Below are positions 53,696 through 62,777 of a stretch of 64,000 bases of DNA, piece after piece. The stretch is from DASWJZ01 sp038211615 (GTDB taxonomy: Bacteria; Pseudomonadota; Alphaproteobacteria; Rhizobiales; Afifellaceae). Where the stretch lies: NCBI GenBank assembly GCA_038211615.1, contig JBBQVL010000006.1, forward strand, positions 25,498 to 89,497, in the 5' to 3' direction. Within the stretch, counting starts at the first letter, position 1. Each line of letters begins with the position of its first letter. The notes beneath the pieces were generated by a model. That model was not told the DNA's origin. It worked only from the letters and a program-made list of their open reading frames with translations, and made no database searches. Both the position numbers and the translations under genes were made by a program.

Positions 53696-55286
53696 TGGCG
53701 CGATCCTCCATCGCCGCGAGCCGCAGCGTAAAGTGGAACGCGCTGCCTCCGCTGGGATTCGGCTCAACCCACAACTCGCCGCCATGCGCCTCGATGATGG
53801 TGCGCGAGATCGACAGCCCGACCCCCATGCCATGCCGCTTGGTGGTTATGAAGGGCTGAAAAAGCTGCGCGGAGACTTCCGGCGCAATGCCCGGGCCGGT
53901 GTCGGCGACCGTGGCTTCGATCATGTCCGCGCCCCTCGCCGCGGTGGCGATGGAGATTTCCCGGCGCGGCGATCCGGCGTCCGCCATCGCCTCCATCGCA
54001 TTGCGCAGCAGGTTGAGCAGAACCTGCTGCACCTGCACGCGGTCGGCATAGACCTGATCGGCATGTGGATCGAGAGCGAAGCGGACTCGCACGCCATACT
54101 GCCGGGCGCCGACAAACGCCAACGCGCTCGCCTCCTCCACCAGCTTGCTCATGCTTTCCGCCTGCATCTCCGTCTCGCCACGCGCCACGAAGTCGCGCAG
54201 CCGGCGGATGATCTCGCCGGCGCGAAGCGCTTGATCCGCCGCCTTGTCGAGCGCGTCCCGGAGCCGCAGCGACTGCGGGTCGGTGCGCTCGGCGAGCAGC
54301 AGGTTGGAGCCCCTGAGATAGTTCGCTATCGCCGAGAGCGGCTGGTTCAGTTCGTGCGCGAGCGCGGAGGCCATCTCCCCCATCGCCGTCAGCCGCGAGA
54401 TGTGGACCAGCTCGGACTGCAGCTCCTGCAGCCGCGCCTCCGTCTGCTGGCGCTCGGAAAGATCGCGGATGAACCCGGTGAAATAGCGCTGATCGCCGGA
54501 GCGCATCTCGCCGACCGCCAGCTCCATGGGAAAGGTGGATCCGTCCCTTCGCTCTCCCACCACCACACGGCCGATGCCGATGATGCGACGCTCGCCGGTA
54601 GTCAGATAGCGCGTAAGGTAGCCATCATGGTCGCGACGATGCGGATCCGGCATCAGGATCTTCACGTTCCTGCCGATCGCTTCCCCAGCCGAAAACCCGA
54701 ACAGCCGCTCCGCGGCGCTGGAGAACGACTGCATGATCCCCGCCTCGTCGATGACGATCATGGCGTCGGGCACCGTGTCGAGGATGGAGCGGAGATGCGC
54801 TTCCCGCGCGTTCGCGTCGGCCGTGGCGCGGGCGGCGTTCCGACGGACGCGGAGCAGCCACTCGCCGCGCGCCGAAATCGTGGCTCCGATCGCGATGAAG
54901 ATGAGGATGTTGGCGATCCCCGCTTCGTCGGTCTTCACCAACAAGGCAACAGCCAGCCCGACCGAGAGCGCAACCGACAGAAGACCGGGCCCAAGACCCC
55001 CGAAGGTCGCGGCAATCAGCACCGGCGCGATGAAGAACAGGAACGGCGCGTACTGGTCGAGGATGGGAGCGAAGACCAGCCGCAGGGCCAGTGCAACGAG
55101 CGTCGCCCCGACGGCCACGCCGTAGCGGAAATAGGCCGGGTGGGCCGCGGGCGGAGATCTGAGGCTCAGGCGCGAAAATATTCCCCCCGGGGCGGGGTTC
55201 GAACCTGTCCCGGACAACGCATCCTGGCGGAGCCCCGCAGGTCCGCCCGTATCCGCGCCGGGACCATCCGGAATTCGTGCAGCCAT
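53685..55286 (-). CDS. fixL: Oxygen-sensing histidine kinase FixL
   Basis: About 533-residue sensor. Residues 50-145 form several transmembrane segments (DUF4118-like). The PAS domain with heme follows (ILDTVPDAMIVIDEAG ... LMPDPHRRDHDGYLTRY): the heme-ligand His is kept, as is the IIGIGR arginine that contacts oxygen in Bradyrhizobium FixL. The kinase domain has phospho-His in ALAHELNQPLSAI, then N, G1 (DTGPGIAPE) and G2 (GMGVGLSIS) boxes. It should autophosphorylate when oxygen is absent. ATG at 55286 is favoured over the GTG at 55295; neither has a clear ribosome-binding site. Confidence 0.95.
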   Translation of the reverse strand: MAARIPDGPGADTGGPAGLRQDALSGTGSNPAPGGIFSRLSLRSPPAAHPAYFRYGVAVGATLVALALRLVFAPILDQYAPFLFFIAPVLIAATFGGLGPGLLSVALSVGLAVALLVKTDEAGIANILIFIAIGATISARGEWLLRVRRNAARATADANAREAHLRSILDTVPDAMIVIDEAGIMQSFSSAAERLFGFSAGEAIGRNVKILMPDPHRRDHDGYLTRYLTTGERRIIGIGRVVVGERRDGSTFPMELAVGEMRSGDQRYFTGFIRDLSERQQTEARLQELQSELVHISRLTAMGEMASALAHELNQPLSAIANYLRGSNLLLAERTDPQSLRLRDALDKAADQALRAGEIIRRLRDFVARGETEMQAESMSKLVEEASALAFVGARQYGVRVRFALDPHADQVYADRVQVQQVLLNLLRNAMEAMADAGSPRREISIATAARGADMIEATVADTGPGIAPEVSAQLFQPFITTKRHGMGVGLSISRTIIEAHGGELWVEPNPSGGSAFHFTLRLAAMEDRANDG

Positions 55287-55346
55287 GCGGAACACTTAGC
55301 GCAATTCCGGTGGCAAGCCCCCCTGAATTGCGCTCCCTCCGCGATT

Positions 55347-55354
55347 CTACGTAG
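55347..55354. promoter_or_regulatory. Candidate FixJ-binding site upstream of fixK
   Basis: CTACGTAG is a perfect palindrome, matching seven of eight positions of the FixJ consensus GTAMGTAG described for Sinorhizobium fixK/nifA promoters. It lies 70 bp before the fixK start, a fitting distance for activation, and 60 bp before fixL. Confidence 0.5.
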
Positions 55355-55424
55355 GGGAAGAACCCGAATTTAGCCGGCCGCGCGAGAGCCCTAGCCTGCG
55401 GATATCAGGTGAAGGGAGATTCCC

Positions 55425-56123
55425 ATGTTGCACTGGCGCGGTGAGGAAGTGGCGGCCAAGGTCGTCCCGTTCGGTCAGATCAGGCGCGAAGCAGCCACCC
55501 AGTCGGTGAGCGACATGCTCGACGGGATGGGGACCTGCATCAAGTATTCCCGGAACGCCGAGATTTTCGCCGAGGCTGAGCCCTCATCCTACATCTACAA
55601 GGTCGTCAGCGGCGCGGTGCGCATCTGCAAGCTGATGAGCGACGGACGGCGGCAGATCGGCGCCTTCTTCCTGCCGGGGGACCTGTTCGGCCTGGAGAGC
55701 GACGACCTGCATGACTTCTCGGCGGAGGCGGTGGGGGATTGCACGGTCCGCCTGGTGAAGCGCGCCGCCGTCTTGGCCGAGGCCGCCCTGCAGCCGCGTC
55801 TGGTCAACCAGCTCTGGGAGCAGACCATGGCGCACCTGAAAAGGGCGCAGCATCACATCCTGCTGCTCGGCCGAAAGAATGCGCAGGAGCGGATTGCGAC
55901 GTTCCTGCTCGACATGGCGGCGCGGCTTTCCCGGACCGGGGAGATGGACCTCCCGATGCCGCGCCAGGACATCGCCGACTATCTTGGCCTCACGATCGAG
56001 ACGGTGTCGCGCACGCTGACGCAGCTCGAGCGGGACGGTCTCATCGCCATCCCCGGATCGCGGCGGATCGTGTTCTGCAACCGCGCGGCGCTCGATGTGA
56101 TGAACGACAGCCTGGCGGCTTGA
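55425..56123 (+). CDS. fixK: CRP/FNR-family regulator FixK
   Basis: 232-residue transcription factor. The cyclic-nucleotide-binding-like fold covers residues 30-145, followed by a helix-turn-helix whose recognition helix reads TIETVSRTLTQLE (Glu192, Ser195, Arg196), the set that reads TTGAT-N4-ATCAA boxes. The N-terminal cysteine cluster of true FNR is absent, so it is FixK-like and not a direct oxygen sensor. It should activate the cbb3 genes; a matching box lies at 61587-61600. AGGGAG lies six bases before the ATG. Confidence 0.92.
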   Translation: MLHWRGEEVAAKVVPFGQIRREAATQSVSDMLDGMGTCIKYSRNAEIFAEAEPSSYIYKVVSGAVRICKLMSDGRRQIGAFFLPGDLFGLESDDLHDFSAEAVGDCTVRLVKRAAVLAEAALQPRLVNQLWEQTMAHLKRAQHHILLLGRKNAQERIATFLLDMAARLSRTGEMDLPMPRQDIADYLGLTIETVSRTLTQLERDGLIAIPGSRRIVFCNRAALDVMNDSLAA

Positions 56124-56148
56124 CCCTAGCAACGGGAGGAACGGAAGC

Positions 56149-56988
56149 ATGACGGGGCTGCGGACGATATTCGCCGTGATTGCGGCGGGCGAGGCGGCAG
56201 AGAACGCCGTGACAGCATTTCAGGCGCTGCCGCTCGGGGACCATGCCAGGCTGACCGGGGTGCACGTCGCGCCGCTCGCAGTGACCTACGGCCTCGCGAC
56301 GGACATGGCGCTCGCCTCCTTCATCGAGGCGCAGATCGCAGCCGCCGACGACGAGCGCAAGGCCGCCGAGACCGCCTTCCTGGCGGCGGCGCGCAAGGCC
56401 GGCATCGACTGCGACTGGCGCGCCGAAAAATCGCTCGACGGGCTGGTGTCGGCGCACGCCGGCGTCATGGGGCGCGCCGCCGACCTCATCCTCTACCCGC
56501 AAGTCGGGGAGGACGCTTCCATCGGCCGCCATCGGCTGGAAGAGGCGGTATTCGCCTCCGGGCGGCCGGTCATCGCCTTTCCGGCCGGCTGGTCGGTGAA
56601 GCGGCTCGGCCGCCGCGTGCTGATCGCCTGGGACGGGGGCCGCGAGGCAGCACGGGCGGTGTTCGACGCACTGCCGATTCTGACGCAGGCGGAAGCCGTC
56701 CGCCTCGTCTCCGTGCAGGGCTTCCTCGACGATCCCGTGCGTCAGTTCACGCCGGGCGACGACATGGCCCGGACCTTGTCGCGCCACGGCGTGCCGGTGG
56801 AGACCGTCACTTTCCGCGCGACGCTCGGCAGCATGCGCGACGAGCTGAAGGCGCAGGCTCTCGATTTCGGCGCCGACCTGACAATCATGGGCTGCTACGG
56901 ACATTCGCGCTTTCGCGAGCGCATACTCGGCGGGGTCTCGCGCAGCATGCTGCGGGACATTCCGTTCCCGCTGCTCCTCGCCAACTAG
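56149..56988 (+). CDS. Universal stress protein (UspA family)
   Basis: 279-residue protein with tandem Usp-like halves. The second half ends with DLTIMGCYGHSRFRERILGG, close to the ATP-binding GxxGx9G motif. It lies 25 bp after fixK on the same strand and so may be cotranscribed; Usp genes near fixK/cbb3 clusters are common in microaerobically growing proteobacteria. It may help survival under low oxygen; a specific role is unknown. The gene is convergent with ccoS. Confidence 0.85.
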   Translation: MTGLRTIFAVIAAGEAAENAVTAFQALPLGDHARLTGVHVAPLAVTYGLATDMALASFIEAQIAAADDERKAAETAFLAAARKAGIDCDWRAEKSLDGLVSAHAGVMGRAADLILYPQVGEDASIGRHRLEEAVFASGRPVIAFPAGWSVKRLGRRVLIAWDGGREAARAVFDALPILTQAEAVRLVSVQGFLDDPVRQFTPGDDMARTLSRHGVPVETVTFRATLGSMRDELKAQALDFGADLTIMGCYGHSRFRERILGGVSRSMLRDIPFPLLLAN

Positions 56989-56989
56989 A

Positions 56990-57172
56990 TCAGCTTCTGT
57001 TGCGGCCCCGCGGGATTCTTTCGCGGGGCTGCGCTTCCTCGTCATTCAGGATGCGGACGGCGGCGCCGTCGAGATCGTCGAACTGTCCGGAGCGAAGCGA
57101 CCAGAGGAACGCCAGAAGACCGACGCCGCCGAGAAAGAGCGCAGCCGGGATCAGGATCAGAAGCGCCGTCAT
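56990..57172 (-). CDS. ccoS: cbb3-type oxidase assembly protein CcoS/FixS
   Basis: 60-residue membrane protein: one N-terminal transmembrane segment (LLILIPAALFLGGVGLLAFL), then WSLRSGQFDDLDGAAVRIL, the strongly conserved CcoS signature, and a short basic tail. It is needed to insert heme and copper cofactors into CcoN. Its ATG overlaps the ccoI stop by four bases. It is hidden inside a longer frame that does not itself encode a protein. Confidence 0.92.
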   Translation of the reverse strand: MTALLILIPAALFLGGVGLLAFLWSLRSGQFDDLDGAAVRILNDEEAQPRERIPRGRNRS

Positions 57173-59460
57173 GCAGCCGCCCCTTCGAGCGCGCGGAGCG
57201 CATTTGCCGGCGGCGTCGTCCGGCGCTGCCTGAACGCGAGCGGCAGCCGCAGCGCATTTGCCGTCACCACGATCGACGAGGTCGACATGGCGATGGCCGC
57301 GATCAGCGGCGTCGCATGACCGGTGACGGCGATCGGGACGGCGATCAGGTTGTAGCCGATCGCCAGCGCGATGTTTTCCAGGATTGTGCGGCGTGCTGCG
57401 CGCGCCGTCCGGAACGCCGTCAGCACTGGAGCGAGACGCTCGCCGGTGAAGACGAGGCCGGCGGCGGTCTGGCTGATATCCGAGGCGCTCGCGGGCGACA
57501 TGGAGACGTCGGCGGTGGCGAGTGCCGGCGCGTCGTTGATGCCGTCGCCGACCATCAGCACGCACGCGCCGCCGGCGCGCATGGAAGCCAGCGCCCCGGC
57601 CTTGTCGGCCGGCAGGCACTGCGCGCGCCAGAGGTCGATCCCGGCCCGCAGGGCGGCGCTTCGCACGGCCTTCGTGTGGTCGCCGGAGAACAGCATGACC
57701 TTCAGGCCGAGCGCCTTCAGGCCGGCGATCGTGGAGGCGGCATCGGAGCGCAGCGCATCCTCGAAGCGGAAGGCAAGCGGCCGGCCGGCGCCGAGCCGCA
57801 GCCAGATCTCGGAGCGGCCGGAATTGCCGGGCGAAACGTCGTCCGCCCCGCCGACCCATTCGCGACGGCCGAGCCGCACCGTCTCACGGCGCCATTCCCC
57901 CTCCATTCCGAGGCCGGCGTGCTCCACGACACGGGTGAGCGAAGCCGGCGCGATGCCGCGCGCGCTGGTCGCGGCGGCAAGGCTCCGCGCCAGCGGATGC
58001 CGGCTCGCCGACCCGAGCGCGGCCGCGAGCGCCCAGAGGCCGACATCGGCGGTCGGCGCCTCGACGAGCTGCGCCGCGCCGCGCGTCAGCGTGCCGGTCT
58101 TGTCGAACACCACCGTATCGACGCCGGCGAGCCGCTCGAGCGCCGTCCCGTCCTTCAGCATGATCCCGCGGCGGAGCAGCAGGCCGCTCGCCACGACCTG
58201 CACCGCGGGGACCGCGAGGCCGAGCGCGCAGGGACAGGTGATGATGAGCACCGCGACGCACGCGGTCAGCGCCTGATGCCATCCGCCGCCCATCGCGAGC
58301 CAACCGAAGAACGTGGCGAGTGCAAGGACGTGCACGGCCGGCGCATAGAGGCGTGAGGCGCGGTCGGCGATGCGCACGAACTGGCTCCCCGAACGCTCCG
58401 CCGCCTCCATCAGCCGGACGATGTCGGCGAGGAGCGTCGCCTCCGTCCTGGCCGTGACCTGCACCGTGAGCGACCCGGTGAGATTCAGCGTGCCGGCGAA
58501 GACCTTCCTGCCGGCCTCGACCAGCTCCGGATCGGCCTCGCCGGTCAGCATCGAGCGGTCGACGTCGCTCGCTCCTTCCAGGACGTCGCCGTCGACCGGG
58601 ACCCGCTCGCCCGCTGCGACGCGGACGCGATCACCCGGAAGTATCTCGCCGATCGGGACATGCATCGCCGTGCCGTCGGGATCGAGCCGCATGGCGCTCC
58701 GCGCCGAGAGCGAGAGGAGCCGCGCCGCCGCCGAGCGCGCCACGTCGCGCATGCGGTGATCGAGGAAGCGGCCGACGAGCAGGAAGAAGAGCAGACCGAT
58801 CGAGGCGTCGAACCAGGCGTGCTCGCCATGCGTCGCCGTCTCGAACAGGCTCATGCTGGAGGCGAGGATCACGGCGAGCGAGATCGGCACGTCCATGTTC
58901 AGGCGGCGGGCGGAGAGCGCGCGCCAGGCGGAGCGGAAGAACGGCCGGCCGGCATAGGCGAGCGCCGGCAGCGCGATCATCGCCGAGATCCAGTGGAAGA
59001 GGTCGCGCGTCGCGTCGGTCGCGCCCGACCAGACCGACACCGAGAGGAGCATGATGTTGCCGGCGGCGAAGCCGGCGACCGCCATCGCCAGCATCAGCTC
59101 CTTGCCGGTCTTGTCGGTGGCAGCCGCGTCGAGGATCGCCGCATCGAACGGCCGCGCCGTGTAGCCGAGGCCCTCGAGCGCCGCCAGCATGGCATCGGGC
59201 GATCCGGTCGCGGCGTCGAAATCCACGCCGACACGATGCGAGGTCAGGTTGGCGCGGGCGGCAAGGACCCCGGGCGCTGCTCCGAGCGCCCGCTCCACGG
59301 CCGAGATGCAGCCGGCGCAGTGCATCTCCGGCACGAGGAAATCGACATGCGCCCGGCCCGGCGCGACTTCGAGCACGAAGGTCGGGTCGACGCGCTCGGT
59401 CCGCGGCGTCTCCGCGTCGATGCGAAAATCCACCGCCGCTGTTCCTCCGCAGCAGATCAT
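57169..59460 (-). CDS. ccoI: Copper-translocating P-type ATPase CcoI/FixI
   Basis: 763-residue P1B-type ATPase that delivers copper for cbb3 oxidase assembly. N-terminal metal-binding region with MICCGG and an HMA domain bearing VPEMHCAGCISAVERAL; eight transmembrane segments with the CPC motif in TCPCALGLAVPA; phosphorylation loop DKTGTLTRG; hinge MVGDGINDAPALATADV. Length and order fit FixI. It overlaps ccoH upstream by four bases and ccoS downstream by four. Confidence 0.95.
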   Translation of the reverse strand: MICCGGTAAVDFRIDAETPRTERVDPTFVLEVAPGRAHVDFLVPEMHCAGCISAVERALGAAPGVLAARANLTSHRVGVDFDAATGSPDAMLAALEGLGYTARPFDAAILDAAATDKTGKELMLAMAVAGFAAGNIMLLSVSVWSGATDATRDLFHWISAMIALPALAYAGRPFFRSAWRALSARRLNMDVPISLAVILASSMSLFETATHGEHAWFDASIGLLFFLLVGRFLDHRMRDVARSAAARLLSLSARSAMRLDPDGTAMHVPIGEILPGDRVRVAAGERVPVDGDVLEGASDVDRSMLTGEADPELVEAGRKVFAGTLNLTGSLTVQVTARTEATLLADIVRLMEAAERSGSQFVRIADRASRLYAPAVHVLALATFFGWLAMGGGWHQALTACVAVLIITCPCALGLAVPAVQVVASGLLLRRGIMLKDGTALERLAGVDTVVFDKTGTLTRGAAQLVEAPTADVGLWALAAALGSASRHPLARSLAAATSARGIAPASLTRVVEHAGLGMEGEWRRETVRLGRREWVGGADDVSPGNSGRSEIWLRLGAGRPLAFRFEDALRSDAASTIAGLKALGLKVMLFSGDHTKAVRSAALRAGIDLWRAQCLPADKAGALASMRAGGACVLMVGDGINDAPALATADVSMSPASASDISQTAAGLVFTGERLAPVLTAFRTARAARRTILENIALAIGYNLIAVPIAVTGHATPLIAAIAMSTSSIVVTANALRLPLAFRQRRTTPPANALRALEGAAA

Positions 59461-59960
59461 GAGCGGGCCTCCGACGGCTTGACGAAGATCTCCTGGGTCT
59501 TGCGGAAGAGAGCTTCCGCCCCGCGCCCGGCCTCCAGATCCACCTCCCAGAGACCCGGCCCGAGCGGCTCGCTCGCGACATAGGAGCCGTCGGCGGCAGG
59601 CGCGAAATCAAAGCGCCGGTCCTCCGCCGTCGTCGACGGACGGCCGACATGCGCGACGACGTCGAGGCCGCGCAGCAACCCACCGTCGCGCGCCGCGAGC
59701 GAAAAGCGCAGCACGCCACCCTCCGCGCCGAGCCGGTCGCGGAAGCCGCGGCTATCCTGTGCGCGCGCGCGCGCCAGCAGGTCGTCGTAGTGCTGGCTCG
59801 CAACGTAGCTGTTCTCCACCACGAGGCCCGGAAAAGTGCCGGTCGCCTTGACGGCGAGCACGATGTTGACCGCGATGACCACCCCGAAGAAGGCGCACAC
59901 GATCGCCAGCATGTGCCAGCCGGTCAGGGGGTTCTCGTCGTCGAGTCGAAAGAAGCGCAT
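59457..59960 (-). CDS. ccoH: cbb3-type oxidase accessory protein CcoH/FixH
   Basis: 167-residue membrane protein: one N-terminal transmembrane segment (MLAIVCAFFGVVIAVNIVLA) followed by a periplasmic domain with GTFPGLVVENSYVASQHYDD, the FixH signature, and a beta-sandwich end (GLWEVDLEA). It assists stabilisation of the oxidase. It lies ten bases after ccoG. Confidence 0.92.
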   Translation of the reverse strand: MRFFRLDDENPLTGWHMLAIVCAFFGVVIAVNIVLAVKATGTFPGLVVENSYVASQHYDDLLARARAQDSRGFRDRLGAEGGVLRFSLAARDGGLLRGLDVVAHVGRPSTTAEDRRFDFAPAADGSYVASEPLGPGLWEVDLEAGRGAEALFRKTQEIFVKPSEARS

Positions 59961-59970
59961 CTCCCTGCCC

Positions 59971-61530
59971 TCACTGCTTCGGCGCGATGAATTCGGCCGC
60001 CCTGCTCACCGTCCCGCCTGCCTGGGCAAGCTCCAGCGAGAAGGTGAAATGCGTCGAGCCCGGCTGCACCGCATAGGCCGGCTGGCTGACGAAGACCTTG
60101 ATCTCGCGCAGCCGGTCGGCCTCGACGTCGATGCCGAGCGTGGTGGCACCGTCGGCCTCCGAGTCGGCCAGCCAGAGCGTGGCGTGCGGCAGGCCGTCGA
60201 TCGCCACGGTCAGATGCTCGGACCGCGGCAGCATGTTCAGGAGCTTCAGGGTGTAGCCGTTGCGGATCGCGCCGTCGGAAAGCGTCACGTAGAGCGGATT
60301 GCGGTCGGGCAGGACGTTGATGCCGATCCGGTCGCGGGTCAGCAGCCCGACCAGCATCAGGATGCCGATCAGCGACCAGAGGCCGGCGTAGATGAGGGTC
60401 CGCGGGCGCACGATGTGCGAGACGCTGATCGCGCGCTGATGCGCTGTCGCGGTGGCGCGGCCCGCCGTCGCCGCCTCGGCCGCGTGCGCGTTGAAGTCGC
60501 GCAGCGTCGTGTAGGAAATCAGGCCCTGCGGCTTTTCGACCTTCGCCATGATGTCATTGCAGGCGTCGATGCAGAGGGCGCAGGTGATGCACTCGAGCTG
60601 GTTGCCCTCGCGGATGTCGATGCCCATCGGACAGACGACGACGCAGGCGTTGCAGTCGATGCAGTCGCCGGGTTCGATGCCCTCGGCCTGCGCCCGCTTC
60701 TGCCCGCGCGCGCGCGGCTCGCCGCGCCAGCCGTTATAGGTGACGAGCAGCGAATCCTCGTCGAGCATGGCGCCCTGGATGCGCGGCCAGGGGCACATGT
60801 AGGTGCAGACCTGCTCGCGCATGAAGCCGGCGAAGATGAAGGTCGTGGCGGTCAGGATCCCGACGGTGATGTAGGCGACCGGCGCTGCCTGGAGCGTGAA
60901 GAGGTCGCGCAGAAGCGTCGGCGCGTCGGCGAAGTAGAACACCCAGGCGCCGCCGGTGCAGACGGCGATGATGAGCCAGGCCGCGTAGACGGCGGAGCGC
61001 CGGGCGATCTTCGCGGGCCCCCAGGGCGCCTTGTCGAGCCGCATGCGGGCGTTGCGGTCGCCCTCCACGATCCGTTCCACCCAGATGTAGAGATCGGTCC
61101 ACACCGTCTGCGGGCAGGTGTAGCCGCACCAGACGCGGCCGGCGACCGAGGTGACCAGGAAGAGCCCGAGCCCGGCCATGATCAGAAGGCCGGCGATATA
61201 GTAGAATTCCTGCGGCCATATCTCGATGAAGAAGAAGTAGAACCGGCGGTTGGCGAGGTCGACCAGCACCGCCTGGTCGGGGGCATCCGGTCCGCGGTCC
61301 CAGCGGATCCATGGCGTCAGCCAGTAGATGCCGAGCGTCACCGCCATGATCCACCATTTGAGCTTGCGGAAGGTCCCCCAAGTGCGCTTCGGGAAGATCT
61401 TGACGCGCGGCTGGTAGAGCCCCTGGCGCTTGCGCGCGTTGACGGGCTCGACCTCGTGGCGGACGAGTTCAGTGGTGCGGACGCCTTCGGGACCGCCCGC
61501 GTAGCTCTGCTCGCTCATTTTCACGTTCAC
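59971..61530 (-). CDS. ccoG: Membrane-bound ferredoxin-like protein CcoG/FixG
   Basis: 519-residue protein with five or so transmembrane segments, a poly-ferredoxin centre and a C-terminal Ig-like periplasmic domain. The cysteine motifs CTYMCPWPRIQ, CIDCNACVVVCPMGID and CITCALCIDACND bind two [4Fe-4S] clusters. In related bacteria CcoG reduces copper for cbb3 assembly. It begins the ccoGHIS operon; a FixK/FNR box lies 57 bp upstream of its ATG. Confidence 0.95.
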   Translation of the reverse strand: MNVKMSEQSYAGGPEGVRTTELVRHEVEPVNARKRQGLYQPRVKIFPKRTWGTFRKLKWWIMAVTLGIYWLTPWIRWDRGPDAPDQAVLVDLANRRFYFFFIEIWPQEFYYIAGLLIMAGLGLFLVTSVAGRVWCGYTCPQTVWTDLYIWVERIVEGDRNARMRLDKAPWGPAKIARRSAVYAAWLIIAVCTGGAWVFYFADAPTLLRDLFTLQAAPVAYITVGILTATTFIFAGFMREQVCTYMCPWPRIQGAMLDEDSLLVTYNGWRGEPRARGQKRAQAEGIEPGDCIDCNACVVVCPMGIDIREGNQLECITCALCIDACNDIMAKVEKPQGLISYTTLRDFNAHAAEAATAGRATATAHQRAISVSHIVRPRTLIYAGLWSLIGILMLVGLLTRDRIGINVLPDRNPLYVTLSDGAIRNGYTLKLLNMLPRSEHLTVAIDGLPHATLWLADSEADGATTLGIDVEADRLREIKVFVSQPAYAVQPGSTHFTFSLELAQAGGTVSRAAEFIAPKQ

Positions 61531-61586
61531 GACCCTGACGGAACTCCGCGACGATGATCCCGTCGCACCGGCCGCCCGCCGGCGCC

Positions 61587-61600
61587 TTGATTCACGTCAA
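61587..61600. promoter_or_regulatory. FixK/FNR box upstream of ccoG
   Basis: TTGAT-TCAC-GTCAA matches the anaerobox TTGAT-N4-ATCAA at nine of ten fixed positions. It lies in the 104-bp ccoP-ccoG gap, 57 bp before ccoG, so ccoGHIS has its own low-oxygen promoter. Confidence 0.75.
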
Positions 61601-61634
61601 TCCACCGGCCGCTACGCTGGCTTCCAGATCGCCC

Positions 61635-62588
61635 TCACCGCTTCGCCACCTCCGTTGCCGCGGGCAGCGCGGCTGTCGCCGCCTCCCCGCCGCCGAGCGA
61701 ATGAACGTAGAGCGCCAGCTGCTTGATGGTCGTCGGGTCGAGGCGCTGTCCCCAGGCCGGCATCACGCCGTGGCGCGGCCGCGTGACCTGCGCGACGATG
61801 CTCTTCTTGTCCTTCCCGTAGAGCCAGATCGCGTCGTTCAGCCGTGGCGCGCCGACCGCGCGGCCGCCCTCCCCGCTGTCGCCGTGGCAGGCGGCGCAAT
61901 TGTCGGCGAAGATCGTCTTGCCGGTCGCGGCCAGCGCGGCGTCATGGTCCTCCCCCGAGAGCGACAGCACGAAGTTCGCCACCGCCTCGATCTGGCCGGC
62001 ATCGAGCATCGCGTCGGCACCGAAGGCGGGCATCTGCGAGACGCGCGTGTCCGGGTCGCTTGTGAAGCGGACGCCGTGGGTGATGGTGGTGTGGATATCG
62101 TCGAGCGTCCCGCCCCACAGCCAGTCGTCGTCGTTCAGATTGGGATAGCCGGGCGAGCCCGCCGCCCCGGAACCGTGACACTGCACGCAATTGACCAGGA
62201 ACGCCGAGCGGCCGCCGGCGATGGCGAACCGCTTCAGCTCCGGATCGGCGCTGATCTCCTGCAGTGACAGCTTTCCGACGCGCTCCAGATTGCCGGACTG
62301 CGCCGCCTTCGCATCGGCGAGCGCCGTCTCGACCGCGCCGCGCGTCGAATAGCCGAGCAGGCCGCGCGTCGCGGAATGAACCAGCGGGATCGCCGGGTAG
62401 AGCACGACCCAGAGAAGCGCGAAGGCGATGCAGGCATAGAACGTCCACAGCCACCAGCGCGGCAGCGGTGTGTTCAGCTCCTTGATGCCATCCCATTCGT
62501 GACCGGTGGTCGCCTGTCCCGTCGGCTGATCGATCTCGATTCCGGGGGCGTGCGGCGCGCCGGGCGCGCCCTTGCCGAGCTTCGCCAT
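61635..62588 (-). CDS. ccoP: cbb3-type cytochrome c oxidase subunit III (CcoP/FixP)
   Basis: 317-residue diheme cytochrome c anchored in the inner membrane. Start region WDGIKELNTPLPRWWLWTFY and one transmembrane segment (the CcoP_N signature), then two heme c motifs CVQCH and CAACH, with axial Met in QMPAFGA and VMPAWGQ. It accepts electrons from cytochrome bc1 and passes them to CcoO/CcoN. It follows ccoQ after three bases. Confidence 0.95.
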   Translation of the reverse strand: MAKLGKGAPGAPHAPGIEIDQPTGQATTGHEWDGIKELNTPLPRWWLWTFYACIAFALLWVVLYPAIPLVHSATRGLLGYSTRGAVETALADAKAAQSGNLERVGKLSLQEISADPELKRFAIAGGRSAFLVNCVQCHGSGAAGSPGYPNLNDDDWLWGGTLDDIHTTITHGVRFTSDPDTRVSQMPAFGADAMLDAGQIEAVANFVLSLSGEDHDAALAATGKTIFADNCAACHGDSGEGGRAVGAPRLNDAIWLYGKDKKSIVAQVTRPRHGVMPAWGQRLDPTTIKQLALYVHSLGGGEAATAALPAATEVAKR

Positions 62589-62591
62589 GGC

Positions 62592-62777
62592 TCAGTCCTT
62601 CTTCTCGTCGTGGCCGAACGTCTCGTCATCCCGGAAAGGAATTCCGGCCTGCTCGCGGAAAGTGTTCCGTCCCCCCGGCCGGACCGCCCAGCCGAGGGCC
62701 GTCACAAACACGGCGGTCAGCAGGACCAGACCCCAGCTGTCGGCGAACTGGCGAAGTGCGTCGTAGCTCATCGTCAT
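62592..62777 (-). CDS. ccoQ: cbb3-type oxidase small subunit CcoQ/FixQ
   Basis: 61-residue protein with one transmembrane segment (WGLVLLTAVFVTALGWAVRP) and a charged C-terminus. Its position between ccoO and ccoP and size are those of CcoQ, which stabilises the complex. The ATG overlaps the ccoO stop by one base (TGATG). Confidence 0.9.
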   Translation of the reverse strand: MTMSYDALRQFADSWGLVLLTAVFVTALGWAVRPGGRNTFREQAGIPFRDDETFGHDEKKD

